64,000 bases of DNA from Bin22 sp965207275 (GCA_965207275.1 CBDBMH010000002.1:1364001-1428000); one strand, 5' to 3'. Shown: positions 45,466 through 54,671, numbered from the stretch's first letter. Notes: generated by a model from the sequence alone, not told the origin. Numbers and translations: made by a program.

Positions 45466-46335
45466 ATGGCCGGCAACCTTGAGCAGATTCTGGAGACCAC
45501 GGAAGCGGAACGCCTGGCCACCGGGTTCGTGTTTACCGAGGGACCGCTCTGGCACCCGGACGGCTACTGGTTGTTTGTGGACGTGCGGCGCGAGCCGGGG
45601 GCCATTTTCAAGCTGACTCCGGGCGGGGCAACGGAAATCTACCGGGAGCCAAGCAACGGGTCCAACGGCCTCACCTACGACCTGGAGGGCCGGCTGATTA
45701 TGTGCGAAGGCGACGGTCGCAGGATGAGCCGGCGGGAACATGACGGGTCAATAGTCGCCCTGGCGGAACGGTGGGACGGCAAGCGTCTAAACCGGCCCAA
45801 CGACGTCGTTTGCCACTCGGATGGAAGCATTTACTTCACCAACCCGGGCGGGCGGGTGCCGGAGGATGAACGAGAGATTGACTTCAGCGGAGTCCACCGA
45901 ATTGCGCCGGACGGCGCGGTAACGGCCGTGGTCACCGACACGGAGTACCCCAATGGACTGGCCTTCTCGCCCGACGAGGGCACCCTCTACGTCACCAATA
46001 CCAGGGAGCAGATGTATATTGCCGCCTATGATGTGTTGTCCGACGGGACGACGGCCAACGGAAGGATATTCGCAGACATGTCGTCGGACGAGCCGGACGG
46101 AGTTCCCGACGGGATGAAGGTGGACTCGGAAGGACGGGTGTACAGCACCGGCCCCGGTGGGTGCTGGGTGTTCGAGCCCGACGGCAGCCACGTGGGAATC
46201 ATCCGTCTGCCGGAAATTCCGGCCAACTGCGCCTGGGGCGGCGAGGATTGCAGGACAATGTTCTTCACGGCCCGGACGTCGGTGTATACGCTGCGGATGC
46301 GGACGGCGGGCATTTCTCCCTGGCGGGCGAGCTGA
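45466..46335 (+). CDS. SMP-30/gluconolactonase family protein
   Basis: The 289-residue six-bladed propeller has TEGPLWHPDGYWLFVDV with the metal Glu, GKRLNRPNDVVCHSDGSIYF with the metal Asn, YPNGLAFSPDEGTLYVTN and GVPDGMKVDSEGRVYS with the catalytic Asp. The fold hydrolyses sugar or other lactones. GAGGAGG is ideally placed before ATG 45466. Confidence 0.88.
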   Translation: MAGNLEQILETTEAERLATGFVFTEGPLWHPDGYWLFVDVRREPGAIFKLTPGGATEIYREPSNGSNGLTYDLEGRLIMCEGDGRRMSRREHDGSIVALAERWDGKRLNRPNDVVCHSDGSIYFTNPGGRVPEDEREIDFSGVHRIAPDGAVTAVVTDTEYPNGLAFSPDEGTLYVTNTREQMYIAAYDVLSDGTTANGRIFADMSSDEPDGVPDGMKVDSEGRVYSTGPGGCWVFEPDGSHVGIIRLPEIPANCAWGGEDCRTMFFTARTSVYTLRMRTAGISPWRAS

Positions 46336-46414
46336 AGGCTGGATCCGGGGGTAAACCGGTGGGTAATTCCGTGGAATTTTTGGCGACCTTCCGGCTGTGG
46401 AATAGCCCTGTTTC

Positions 46415-46786
46415 ATGCTCTATCTTCTCGTAGCTGCCGGTGGGGCTCTTGGCACCCTTCTTCGGTTTGCGGCCGGGAGACTGGCGGTCCAATTACTGGG
46501 CCCCGGGACCGTCTGGGGCACCTTCTTCGTCAATGTTACCGGGTCCTTTGCGCTGGGGTTTTTCCTGGCTTACGCCCTGCAGCGGGGGGAGATTTCGGGA
46601 GATGTGAGGGCAACGGTGGCCATCGGATTGCTGGGGGGTTATACCACTTTCTCCACACTCAGTTATGACACGATCCGTTTGCTGGAGTCGGGAGAGTTAG
46701 CCCGCGCCGGGGTTAACATTGTAGGGAACCTGGCGGTGGGACTGGCAGCGGCTTACCTGGGCATTCTTTCGGGGCGGACGGTATGA
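46415..46786 (+). CDS. crcB: Fluoride exporter CrcB/Fluc
   Basis: The 123-residue protein has four membrane helices and the Fluc marks GGALGTLLRFAAGRLA, FFVNVTGSFALGFFLA (pore Asn) and GLLGGYTTFSTLSYD (phenylalanine track and Na+ site). It works as a dual-topology dimer that lets fluoride leave the cell. Only one crcB copy is present. I could not make out a fluoride riboswitch in the 79-base gap before it. Confidence 0.92.
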   Translation: MLYLLVAAGGALGTLLRFAAGRLAVQLLGPGTVWGTFFVNVTGSFALGFFLAYALQRGEISGDVRATVAIGLLGGYTTFSTLSYDTIRLLESGELARAGVNIVGNLAVGLAAAYLGILSGRTV

Positions 46787-46941
46787 ATAAAGCAGTCGAT
46801 CAAGTTCTTGTTAGCGCAGGGAGCGGGTGTTAAACTGGGTTGTGAAATGCTTCACCAGTTGATCCCCCCCATTCACTGACCCTTTACGATCCTCGTTCGA
46901 CGTTACCCGCACCGACGGGAATTTTCCACAGGGGCCGGGCA

Positions 46942-47841
46942 ATGAATCACCTGATAATCCACGAGAAGCCGGAGACCAAGTTCGACCATCTGATAGTCGC
47001 CTTTGCAGGATGGCCCGACGCTGGCGAAAGCGCCACCTCAGCCGTGAAGTACATTATCCGCCAACTGGGAGCTACCAAGTTTGCGGAGATAGACCCGGAG
47101 GAGTTCTATGACTTTACGCAAGAACGCCCCCGGTCGTACCGCACTCGGGACGGGCGCCGGCGGGTGCGCTGGCCATCCAACGATTTCTACAGCTGGCAGG
47201 CTCCTCGGCCTGTGGCGGAGGGCACGGCGAAGGGGGCCCTGTTTTTCATCGGCGTAGAACCCAACCTGAAGTGGCGCACCTTCTCGGAAACTATCGCCAA
47301 CCTGGCCCTTGACCTGGGAGTTAAGACGGTGGTGCACCTGGGGGCGTTGCTGGACGCCGTTCCCCATACGCGCCAGGTCAAATTGACCGGTTCGTCAACC
47401 CAGCCGTTGCTCCAGGAAGCATTACAATCCGCCAACATTGGCACTTCCAACTACCAGGGTCCTACGGGAATCAGCACGGCAGTGATGGATACGTGCACTC
47501 GGAAGGGCATGAGCCAAGCATCCCTGTGGGGCCACACATCCCACTACCTGCAGGCGGCGCCCAACTACCGGGTGTGCTACACCCTGGCCGAGCATATCTC
47601 CCGGGTCTTGCAACTGCCCGTCAACCTGGAGGAATTGCTGTCCGCCGCTGAAAACTTCGACCGGGAAGTGGTACAGGCTATCGACAATGACGAGCAGCTG
47701 GCCAATTATGTGCGCAAGCTGGAGGACCGGTACGATGAGTCGGTAGCGGATACCCCCATGCCCGAACCGGCCGAGGTTGTTGTGGAACTGGAGCAGTTCC
47801 TACGGGCGGAACAGCGGCGCAACCGGGGTGGAGCCGGCTGA
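46942..47841 (+). CDS. PAC2 family protein
   Basis: The 299-residue protein has the PAC2 (proteasome assembly chaperone-like) pattern: LIVAFAGWPDAGESATSAVKYI at the start, FFIGVEPNLKWRTFSETIANLA, VVHLGALLDAVPHTR and GPTGISTAVMD. Homologues are common in actinobacteria and Chloroflexota with unknown cellular role. Proteasome genes are not in the window. The nuclease gene follows 59 bases later. Confidence 0.85.
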   Translation: MNHLIIHEKPETKFDHLIVAFAGWPDAGESATSAVKYIIRQLGATKFAEIDPEEFYDFTQERPRSYRTRDGRRRVRWPSNDFYSWQAPRPVAEGTAKGALFFIGVEPNLKWRTFSETIANLALDLGVKTVVHLGALLDAVPHTRQVKLTGSSTQPLLQEALQSANIGTSNYQGPTGISTAVMDTCTRKGMSQASLWGHTSHYLQAAPNYRVCYTLAEHISRVLQLPVNLEELLSAAENFDREVVQAIDNDEQLANYVRKLEDRYDESVADTPMPEPAEVVVELEQFLRAEQRRNRGGAG

Positions 47842-47900
47842 CCGGCGGAAAGACTTCAGGGACCTTCACGACGTGAAGCAATTCAGATCGGTGCTGAAGG

Positions 47901-48761
47901 GTGTCGCCAACTGATAAGTCCGGACGTAAGACTTTATCCACCAAAGCAGGCTCAACGGCTCCAGGCCGGCGTAGCAGGAAGAAGGCCGCGCCTTCCATAC
48001 CCGTCCACGACGCCATCCGGCTGATGACCGAAGCGTATGGTCCCTTCCCCGAGGAACCGCGCCTGGACCCCATCCACGAGCTGACCTTCACCATCCTGTC
48101 CCAGCATACCTCGGACACCAACTCGGAGCGCGCGTTCCGCTCCCTGATGCAGCGATTCGGTTCGTTGGAGGCAGTAGCCGGGGGAGATGTAGCCGAGATC
48201 GAGGAAGCCATCAGCGGCGGCGGGCTGGCCAAGATCAAGGCCCCTAGAATCAAGGAAGTCCTGGGCAGAATCATTGAACTGAATGGGTCACTGGACCTGT
48301 CCTTCCTGCGGGAAATGCCCCTGCCGGAAGCCAAGGCCTGGTTGAGGCAGCTTCCCGGCATCGGACCCAAGTCCGCTGGCATCATTCTCAGCTTCTCCCT
48401 GGGGATGCCGGCCATGGCCATCGACACTCACATCTACCGGGTTTCCCAGCGCCTTGCCCTGATCGGCCCCAAAGTCACGGCAGACAAGGCGCACGACCTG
48501 CTGGAGGAGGCGGTGGAGCCGGAACAGGTGTACCCATTCCACCAGGCCTTCATCAACCATGGTCGCCTGGTCTGCAGGGCCCAGCGGCCCCGTTGCCTGG
48601 AGTGCGTGGTCGGCCATGGCTGCCCGTCCAAAGACAGCTTCATCAAGGCGGCTGAAAAAGAAGCCAGGGCCGCCGAAAGGGCCAAAGCGCGGAAGGGCAA
48701 ATCACCGGCCAGACCCCGCAGAGCGGCGGCGCAGGCACCCCACTCCTACCCGGAAGTCTAG
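47901..48761 (+). CDS. Endonuclease III-like DNA glycosylase/AP lyase
   Basis: Base excision repair enzyme with a helix-hairpin-helix (LPGIGPKSAGIILSF containing the catalytic-type Lys) and the Asp of MAIDTHIYRVSQRL. Its 4Fe-4S loop is complete: CRAQRPRCLECVVGHGC gives the C-x6-C-x2-C-x5-C spacing of Nth proteins. The 286-residue length exceeds E. coli Nth because of a basic N-terminal extension (about 30 residues) and a basic Ala/Arg/Lys tail. The start is GTG 47901. Confidence 0.88.
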   Translation: MSPTDKSGRKTLSTKAGSTAPGRRSRKKAAPSIPVHDAIRLMTEAYGPFPEEPRLDPIHELTFTILSQHTSDTNSERAFRSLMQRFGSLEAVAGGDVAEIEEAISGGGLAKIKAPRIKEVLGRIIELNGSLDLSFLREMPLPEAKAWLRQLPGIGPKSAGIILSFSLGMPAMAIDTHIYRVSQRLALIGPKVTADKAHDLLEEAVEPEQVYPFHQAFINHGRLVCRAQRPRCLECVVGHGCPSKDSFIKAAEKEARAAERAKARKGKSPARPRRAAAQAPHSYPEV

Positions 48762-48945
48762 CACTTTCGCCCGCCCCGAACCGGCGAGTTGCAGCTTGCG
48801 GCGTTTACTCCGGTTGGTTAATGGCAGAGAGCAATGGCAACCAAACGGTCTGTCTTTTCGCTGGCGTCGAACCATGCCACCTCACTTGGAGCGCTACCGG
48901 TCTGGTGATGGCGCTCCTAATAAGGTGGTTTAGCGTATGGGATCA

Positions 48946-48967
48946 GGGCAGACACGCAGGTCTGCCC
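48946..48967. repeat. GGGCAGAC/GTCTGCCC palindrome
   Basis: Perfect 8-base arms around ACGCAG, followed by CCTACG. This is a common short intergenic palindrome; similar sequence (GCAGACACGCGGGTC) lies near 42479. Confidence 0.55.
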
Positions 48968-49018
48968 CTACGATTGTGGCCCCAAAACGACCTATTCAGG
49001 AACTCTAGCCGGTTGGGT

Positions 49019-49216
49019 CAGGGCAACCGCGTTTTAAAGAATGTCATGCTGAGCGAAGTCGAAGCATCTGAATCCGTTCCTGTCTGGCAGGCCTTGGGAC
49101 CCAGTCCACGACTCCCAGCCAAGAGTCTGGACCCTTCGGCAAGCTCAGGGTGACTTGACTCTTTGCTGCCGGTCCTGGGACCATTTGAGGACGATTTATG
49201 CTGCGTTTGCCTTGCC
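49019..49216. repeat. MITE-like element, copy A
   Basis: The left end CAGGGCAACCGCGTTTTAAA and right end TTATGCTGCGTTTGCCTTG are imperfect inverted repeats. The interior contains GCTGAGCGAAGTCGAAGCAT, GACCCAGTCCACGACTCCCA and CTTCGGCAAGCTCAGGGTGA. It is nearly identical in layout to copy B, eight bases downstream. Confidence 0.75.
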
Positions 49217-49224
49217 AATTTGGT

Positions 49225-49418
49225 CAGGGCAATCGCGTTTTAAATAATGTCGTGCTGAGCGAAATCGAAGCATCTGAATCCATTCCTGCCAGGCAGGACT
49301 TGGGACCCAGTCCACGACTCAGCCAAGAGTCTAAACCCTTCGGCAAGCTCAGGGTGACTTGACTCTTTGCTGCCGGTCTTGGGGCCATTTGAGGATGATT
49401 AATGATGCGTTTGCCTTG
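49225..49418. repeat. MITE-like element, copy B
   Basis: The left end CAGGGCAATCGCGTTTTAAA and right end TTAATGATGCGTTTGCCTTG are imperfect inverted repeats. The interior closely follows copy A. The two copies are tandem and in the same orientation, suggesting duplication of one insertion rather than two independent events. Confidence 0.75.
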
Positions 49419-49475
49419 CCACTCTGGTTCAGTCGTTGGCAGATTCGAGGGGTTTGTAGTAAAATCCATTGGCGT

Positions 49476-49553
49476 GCCCCGGTCGTCTAGCCAGGTTAGG
49501 ACGCCACCCTTTCAAGGTGGAGATCATGGGATCGAAGCCCATCCGGGGTACCA
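49476..49553 (+). tRNA. tRNA-Glu (anticodon TTC)
   Basis: The acceptor stem is GCCCCGG with CCGGGGT (G1:U72 wobble) and the D-arm sequence GTCTAGCCAGGTTAGGAC is typical of tRNA-Glu. The anticodon stem CCACC/GGTGG closes loop CTTTCAA with anticodon TTC. The T arm is ATGGG-ATCGAAG-CCCAT, with A in place of the almost universal T54, and CCA is encoded. Confidence 0.88.
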
Positions 49554-49665
49554 ACCCTTCCAACCGGTAACGGTAAAACCCCCTCGACCTCCGCGCTATC
49601 CTCACTTTGGCATGGTATAGGGCCTTGGGCGGATCCAAAACCCGCACCGGGACCTTGAAGGATAA

Positions 49666-51135
49666 ATGGCACTGAGAAACGGCTTATTGCGATTGAATCG
49701 TATTCTTGGCAGGGATGCGGCGGAAGAGAACCGAGAGCCTGTAGCCAATACGATTTGTCCTCACTCCGGCGCCAGTTTACCCCAGTCAACGGAATCTTCC
49801 TCGCACGACCAATCCACTTTTTCACTGCCTGGGTGGGCCCTTTCAGGCCGTGACCGGCGCATTTTCTCCAGGAAACGTCTCATCATTGGCGGCTGCCTGC
49901 TGGCTGTACTGATCTTCCTTTTCTGGCTCAATTATCCCTTCATGCCCAACTATCGCATTCTTCTCTTCAACAGGCCTACGACCGACGCATCGTCCGGTTC
50001 GACCGTGGGGCGCTGGTCTATGGCCGGGGGAGACCTGGCGCAAAGGAAAGTGGCAATGAGCGCCGGCGGTCCCGTTACTCTGCCCGAAGGAAGGGTCCGG
50101 TGGAGGGTGCCGACGGGGGAGGGAACGCGGGCCGGCCCCATTGTCGCCGACGGCGTGGTTTACCAGGGGGCATATTTCAAGATTATGGCCCTGGACGCCA
50201 GCACCGGGGAAACAGTCTGGACGCAACCCGCCTCCGGCCCGGTGCAGGGTTCCCTTGCCCTGGCGGGAGAGAGGCTTTACGCCGGGTTCCTGGACCACCG
50301 GGTGAGGGCGCTGGACCGAGAAACCGGCGAAACAATTTGGGAGTTCAGGACCGGTGACATCATAACAAGCTCTCCGGTGGTGCATGACGGAATTCTATAC
50401 CTGGGGGCCTGGGACAACCTGCAGTACGCTCTGGACGCGGCCAACGCAGAGGAAATCTGGACCTACGAGGCTACCGACAAAGTGGGCTCGCAAAGCCCAA
50501 TTGCGGATGGCGTAATGGCGGTGGCCGACAAAGGAGGCCGGATTCACCTGCTGGACGCCAGGACGGGACAGAACAGGCTCGTGTACCGGACGCCCAAGTC
50601 AACCAACGCTTCTCCGGTTATTGCCCATGACCGGGTGTATTTCGCGGCCGGCGGCCGGCTCTACGCCATTGACGCCACGGAGAAGGAGGTGCCGGGACAG
50701 TACCAGTTCAAACGTGTCTGGGCCCAATTGTGGCTGTGGCAGGTCCCTGGCGTCCCCCGACCGGCCGGGCAGCAAGGGGGACTGTGGCGGTTCTCGCCGG
50801 ATGGCGCCGATTCCACCATAGTCGCATCGCCGGCGGTGACCAACATGCGGCTTTATGCAGGTGACCTGGATGGCCGGCTTTACGCCATTGACCCCGTTAC
50901 CGGAGTGGAGCAGTGGCGACTGGAGGTTGAGGGCGGCATCTACGCGTCTCCCATAGTAGTGGGTGAGACAGTGTACATCGCCACGCAGAAGGGGTACGTT
51001 TATGGGGTGGACGGCGATTCGGGCGAGGAATTGTGGCGTTTGAATCTGGAAGCCGGGATTAACGAGCCGATGGCCTTCGCAGAGGGAGCGCTGTATCTGC
51101 GCACCGCCGACGGAGCCGTAGTGGCAGTTGAGTAG
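49666..51135 (+). CDS. Membrane-anchored PQQ-like beta-propeller protein
   Basis: The 489-residue protein has about 75 N-terminal cytosolic residues and one membrane helix (LIIGGCLLAVLIFLFWL). The rest is an extracytoplasmic propeller with repeated blades of the form LDASTGETVWTQPA, LDRETGETIWEFRTG, IDPVTGVEQWRLE and VDGDSGEELWRLN. These blades occur in PQQ dehydrogenases and in BamB-like scaffolds; no dehydrogenase active site is visible, so a BamB-like or sensor role is as likely. The ATG follows AAGGAT. Confidence 0.82.
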   Translation: MALRNGLLRLNRILGRDAAEENREPVANTICPHSGASLPQSTESSSHDQSTFSLPGWALSGRDRRIFSRKRLIIGGCLLAVLIFLFWLNYPFMPNYRILLFNRPTTDASSGSTVGRWSMAGGDLAQRKVAMSAGGPVTLPEGRVRWRVPTGEGTRAGPIVADGVVYQGAYFKIMALDASTGETVWTQPASGPVQGSLALAGERLYAGFLDHRVRALDRETGETIWEFRTGDIITSSPVVHDGILYLGAWDNLQYALDAANAEEIWTYEATDKVGSQSPIADGVMAVADKGGRIHLLDARTGQNRLVYRTPKSTNASPVIAHDRVYFAAGGRLYAIDATEKEVPGQYQFKRVWAQLWLWQVPGVPRPAGQQGGLWRFSPDGADSTIVASPAVTNMRLYAGDLDGRLYAIDPVTGVEQWRLEVEGGIYASPIVVGETVYIATQKGYVYGVDGDSGEELWRLNLEAGINEPMAFAEGALYLRTADGAVVAVE

Positions 51136-51182
51136 CCGGCAGGACTTGGGGAGCGGCAGCATCGACCGGAGTAGGGTAATCA

Positions 51183-51557
51183 ATGGGCGCTGAGGACGCA
51201 GTAAACAGCCGGGTTGACCGGGCTATAGAGCAACTGGAACAGGACAACCGTGAACTGAAGGATGCAGTAGCCAGGCTCCAGAAGCAGGTGCGGCAGCGAG
51301 AGCTGGACACGGCTTACATGTACATCCACTCAAATTGGCTGTGGATTCGGTGGTTCCTGGTGCGAGACCAGGACCGGGCAGGCGACGATGCGGCGCTGCT
51401 GGAACGGGCCCGGGCCGCCGAGTCAACAGTCCGAGATAACCTTCCCCGCAGTTTGCGTTCAGTCCAGTTTGAACCGGAACCGATGCAGGCGGCCTACCGG
51501 TGGCGAATCGAGACCACCGTCATCCTCAACCGGCACGGCTACACATTTTTCGACTGA
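51183..51557 (+). CDS. Hypothetical coiled-coil protein
   Basis: The 124-residue protein has an N-terminal coiled coil (RAIEQLEQDNRELKDAVARL) then a Trp/Arg-rich segment (SNWLWIRWFLVRDQD) and a C-terminal conserved-looking part. There is no signal or membrane segment. It lies 47 bases after the propeller gene on the same strand. Not recognised. Confidence 0.5.
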   Translation: MGAEDAVNSRVDRAIEQLEQDNRELKDAVARLQKQVRQRELDTAYMYIHSNWLWIRWFLVRDQDRAGDDAALLERARAAESTVRDNLPRSLRSVQFEPEPMQAAYRWRIETTVILNRHGYTFFD

Positions 51558-51708
51558 AGTCCCCAGTATCCCGGCGGGGCATCCGGTTAATTGGCCTGAA
51601 GGTCCTTTGCTTAGCTTGTTGAAGGGAAAGGGATAATGGGCTATGCTCAATCCTACTTCCGGAGAATTGTGTCGAGGGCGGCCGGAAACTAACTTCAAGG
51701 AGTGGGAA

Positions 51709-51900
51709 ATGGCGGGAGACAAGGAGACTTACGAAATAGATTTGAACCCTGATCAGATGGCCTTCGTAACGGCGATGAAGGACAAGTACAAGCTGGCCGA
51801 CGAAGGCAAGACCATGAGAGTAATCATGGACTACCTGATTTCCAACGCCGATGTGCACGAAGCGGTCTTCACTCAGGTGCGGTGCCTGCGTTGCGGTTAG
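51709..51900 (+). CDS. Small hypothetical protein with CxxC tail
   Basis: The 63-residue acidic helical protein (MAGDKETYEIDLNPDQMAFV...) ends in RCLRCG. The pattern of a short helix pair with an EGKTMRVIMDYLI segment suggests a ribbon-helix-helix-like DNA-binding or small regulatory protein, but this is a guess. AAGGAG lies six bases before ATG 51709. Confidence 0.5.
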   Translation: MAGDKETYEIDLNPDQMAFVTAMKDKYKLADEGKTMRVIMDYLISNADVHEAVFTQVRCLRCG

Positions 51901-52242
51901 TCCCGCTGCTCCTGGTCAAGAACTCCAACTGAATCGAAATCGTCTAGTCCATCGGCATTTCCAGCCGGACGGGCCCTTACCAGAGGATAGTGAGGAGTTC
52001 GTCCGGCTTTTTGGCGCAGCGCTGTTGGTCATCGGACGCGAAAGCGGGAATCCCACCTGGCTTCTCCCTTGACCACTCCATTCAGGTAAAACAAGCAATC
52101 AGGCAGGCGGCAGAGTCGTGACGCGCCACGACTATAGCTGGCAACCGGACGGAGATACCCTCCCCTTGTTCAGGTTGTCCCTTAGGGGAGGGACTGGGCC
52201 TGGAGCGCCTGTTTAGGGTAGTTGCGGTTGACCGAGACGGTC
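51901..52242. other. Intergenic gap between convergent genes
   Basis: About 340 bases. It contains a hairpin with arms CCCTCCCC and GGGGAGGG (52157-52192), possibly a terminator although no T-run follows. Nothing else was recognised. Confidence 0.4.
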
Positions 52243-52674
52243 TTACCCCTCCAGCGTCCGCTTCAGGCCCTCAAGGGCCAGGTAGTAGCCGTGAACGCCA
52301 AATCCGTAGATTGAGCCTTTGCAAACAGGCTGCACGGCGGACACGGCGCCCCGGGAGGTGGGATTGGAGGCGTGGACTTCGATGACCGGATACCGGACCT
52401 GGGCAATTGCCGCCCGCAGCACGCCGTTCAAGGACGTATAACCGGCCGGATTGATGACGGCGCCGTCCACGTCGCCGTCGTGGCCGGCGTAAAGGGCGTT
52501 CGCAACTTCCCCCTCCACGTTGGAGTGCACAAACTCCACGTCTACGCCCAGGCTTTCAGCGTAACCCTTTACCTGCTCGTTAATCTCCTCCAGGGTCATG
52601 GGCCCAAAGATTTCCACCTGCACCTTGCCGCGCATGTTCATTCCCGCGCCTTGAATTACCAGGATTTTCGCCAT
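52243..52674 (-). CDS. Type II dehydroquinase-like protein with altered active site
   Basis: The 143-residue protein has the type II 3-dehydroquinate dehydratase fold: ILVIQGAGMNMRG, INEQVKGYAESLGVDVEF, INPAGYTSLNGVLRAAI, VIEVHASNPTSRG and a C-terminal GYYLALEGL. Several catalytic positions differ from AroQ. The loop that normally reads R-E-x-x-x-YG is VQVEIFG, so the catalytic Tyr becomes Phe and the Arg is lost. The usual THTS is TSLN. The C-terminal REEFR is absent. The His of EVHxSN is kept. It may be a paralogue with another reaction. GGGAG precedes ATG 52674. Confidence 0.75.
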   Translation of the reverse strand: MAKILVIQGAGMNMRGKVQVEIFGPMTLEEINEQVKGYAESLGVDVEFVHSNVEGEVANALYAGHDGDVDGAVINPAGYTSLNGVLRAAIAQVRYPVIEVHASNPTSRGAVSAVQPVCKGSIYGFGVHGYYLALEGLKRTLEG

Positions 52675-52827
52675 TTTGATCTCCCATTCCAGTGTTGTTG
52701 AATTTGATGACCGGACCATCGGCTTTCAAGCCGGATGGCCCATCGGCCTACCGAATATACCTTCTGTCATTGCCGCCGGCAAGGAGGACATTCCCTTTCT
52801 CCAGGCCAGCTGACGGAGCTTATAACC

Positions 52828-54141
52828 CTAACGAGCCTCTTCCGCATGCAGCGCCTGAACCTGCCGGGTCTGGCCCCATGCCAGGGGGGTAAGTATAAGC
52901 GAGGGCAGCAGCAGGCCCAGGCCGGCAAGGGCGTTGACCGTTATGGCCCAGGGTGTGCCGAAATTTTCGGCCATGATGCCAATGGCCAATCCGCCCAGGG
53001 GAGTTCCAATGCCGATGCAGACGCTCATCAAGCCCACCATGCGGCCACGCATGTCAGGCGGGGCAGCCAGCATGGTGATGGTGCTCTGCATGGTCCCGAA
53101 GCCGGATTGGCCCACGCCGCCCAGAAGCAGGACACCAAAGGCCAGCATATACCAGGGCGCCCAAACAAACAGTATGCCCATGACCAGCACGGCGGTGGAG
53201 CCGATCAGAAAGAAAAGACCGTGCCGCTGTAGGTCCCTGGTCAGCGCCATGGCGCCGGCGCCGACCAATTGACCGATGCCTTCGGCGGCGACCAGCAGTC
53301 CGACCAGGGTGGCCCCCACGCCCAGGCTGTTGGCGCCGATATCGGGAATGAATTGTTGCAGGGGGAAGGCAAGGGCGTTCATGATTATGGTGACGTAGAG
53401 CATTCCCCATAGCAGGGGCGTGGCCAGGGCATACCGAACGCCGGCGCCCAGGCTGCGCCAGACCGGTTCAAGAGTGGCGATCCTGGAGTTGTTGGGTATA
53501 CGCACCCTCGTCATAACAGCCAAATCGGCCAGGTGTATCAACAGGATGAGGCCGGCGGCGCCCACAAATCCGCCCGTTTCCACGGAAACTCCCCCCAGCC
53601 AGCCGGATACCAAGGGCCCGGAAGTGTCGATCATGATGCCGCCGAGGAGAGGTCCAATCATCTTCCCGGCGGTGTTGCTGATGGTATCCAGGGAAAGGGC
53701 GTTGACCAGGCGGCGCTCGCCCACGATGTCCAGGATGCCGGTTCGACGGGAGGGGTCCTCCAGCGCCTTGGTTGCGCCCTGCACGAATACGGCGGTGTAG
53801 ACGTGCCAGGCCTGGATGGCGTCGGTTACTATCAGCGCCAGCAATGCAGCCGCCACCAGAGTGTTGATGATCTGGGAGGCCATCAGAATCCGCCAGCGGT
53901 TGAAGCGGTCCGCGATGAAGCCGGTAAAGAAGGATAGGAAGGGACGAGCCAGGTTATTGAAAACCAGCACCAGGCCCAGTTGAAAAGGAGACTGGGTTGC
54001 CTGCAGAATCAGCCAACTGAGGACCAGCAGTTCCATCCGGCGGGACAGTTCCCGAAGGGTGCCCACGTACCAAATGGCCCGGAACTGCGGGTCAAGAAGA
54101 ACCGAAAAAACGGGTGCATCTCGTCGAGGTCCAAGCCTCAA
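52828..54141 (-). CDS. Major facilitator superfamily transporter
   Basis: The 437-residue protein has about twelve membrane helices and the MFS loop FFTGFIADRFNRWRILM between helices 2 and 3. The layout resembles the Bacteroides enterobactin-exporter/EntS-like and drug-efflux (DHA3) branch. Substrate unknown. The start is TTG 54141 with GGAGG five bases ahead. Confidence 0.85.
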   Translation of the reverse strand: MRLGPRRDAPVFSVLLDPQFRAIWYVGTLRELSRRMELLVLSWLILQATQSPFQLGLVLVFNNLARPFLSFFTGFIADRFNRWRILMASQIINTLVAAALLALIVTDAIQAWHVYTAVFVQGATKALEDPSRRTGILDIVGERRLVNALSLDTISNTAGKMIGPLLGGIMIDTSGPLVSGWLGGVSVETGGFVGAAGLILLIHLADLAVMTRVRIPNNSRIATLEPVWRSLGAGVRYALATPLLWGMLYVTIIMNALAFPLQQFIPDIGANSLGVGATLVGLLVAAEGIGQLVGAGAMALTRDLQRHGLFFLIGSTAVLVMGILFVWAPWYMLAFGVLLLGGVGQSGFGTMQSTITMLAAPPDMRGRMVGLMSVCIGIGTPLGGLAIGIMAENFGTPWAITVNALAGLGLLLPSLILTPLAWGQTRQVQALHAEEAR

Positions 54142-54671
54142 GGTTCCTCCGCCTCCCCACTCAACACGTCAGCAAAATGCAGCCGTCTAATAATAGCTTA
54201 TGTCGCTTGCAATCACCCCATACCTCTTGGACGAGAATAGCGGCAAAAAGCGACCGAACCTCTCCAAGGTAGCGCTGAAGTATAAGGTGCAGGCTTCTAT
54301 GCTTAGCCGGGTTTTCTGCCTCGGGATTATTCCCCCTCTCGCCGTCAATGCCACGAATATTCACGCCGTAGCGCCGGCCTCCGAAGTCCTGGCCTGGCAA
54401 AACTGAACATGCGTTGATTCGGTTGCAGGCTAACATATCGCATATGTTCAGCTTTTTCGTAACTAATTAATGTATTCATGACTGATTACAGCTAATTTTT
54501 TTGAAAATTCCCCTTTTGGTTGCATTTTGGGAAATGACAGGTATATATTGTTGCCAATTGGTAGAGGTCAGGTCCGATCGGTCCGATCCGGCTGCGCTTG
54601 GAGGAGGCAGCGTTTCAGCGCCGATTTACGCGGAAGACCTCTCAAGATCCGTTTTCCAAGGAGGCTCACTG
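54142..54671. other. AT-richer intergenic gap
   Basis: About 530 bases, noticeably more AT-rich than the surroundings between about 54430 and 54560. It holds a predicted promoter (54520-54549). No gene is supported before 54672. Confidence 0.45.
54520..54549 (+). promoter_or_regulatory. Predicted promoter of the zinc-ribbon gene
   Basis: TTGCAT is followed after 16 bases by TATATA (or after 18 by TATATT) in an AT-rich stretch. Confidence 0.4.

Larger units (their letters stand above)
48762..49475. other. Repeat-filled gap of about 710 bases
   Basis: No supportable gene. It holds a GGGCAGAC palindrome (48946-48967) and two adjacent MITE-like copies (49019-49216, 49225-49418), and ends at tRNA-Glu. 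Confidence 0.6.

Noticed and set aside
46336..46414. Fluoride riboswitch ahead of crcB
   Set aside because: The 79-base gap does not show the conserved fluoride-aptamer core that I could recognise by eye; a covariance-model search would settle it.
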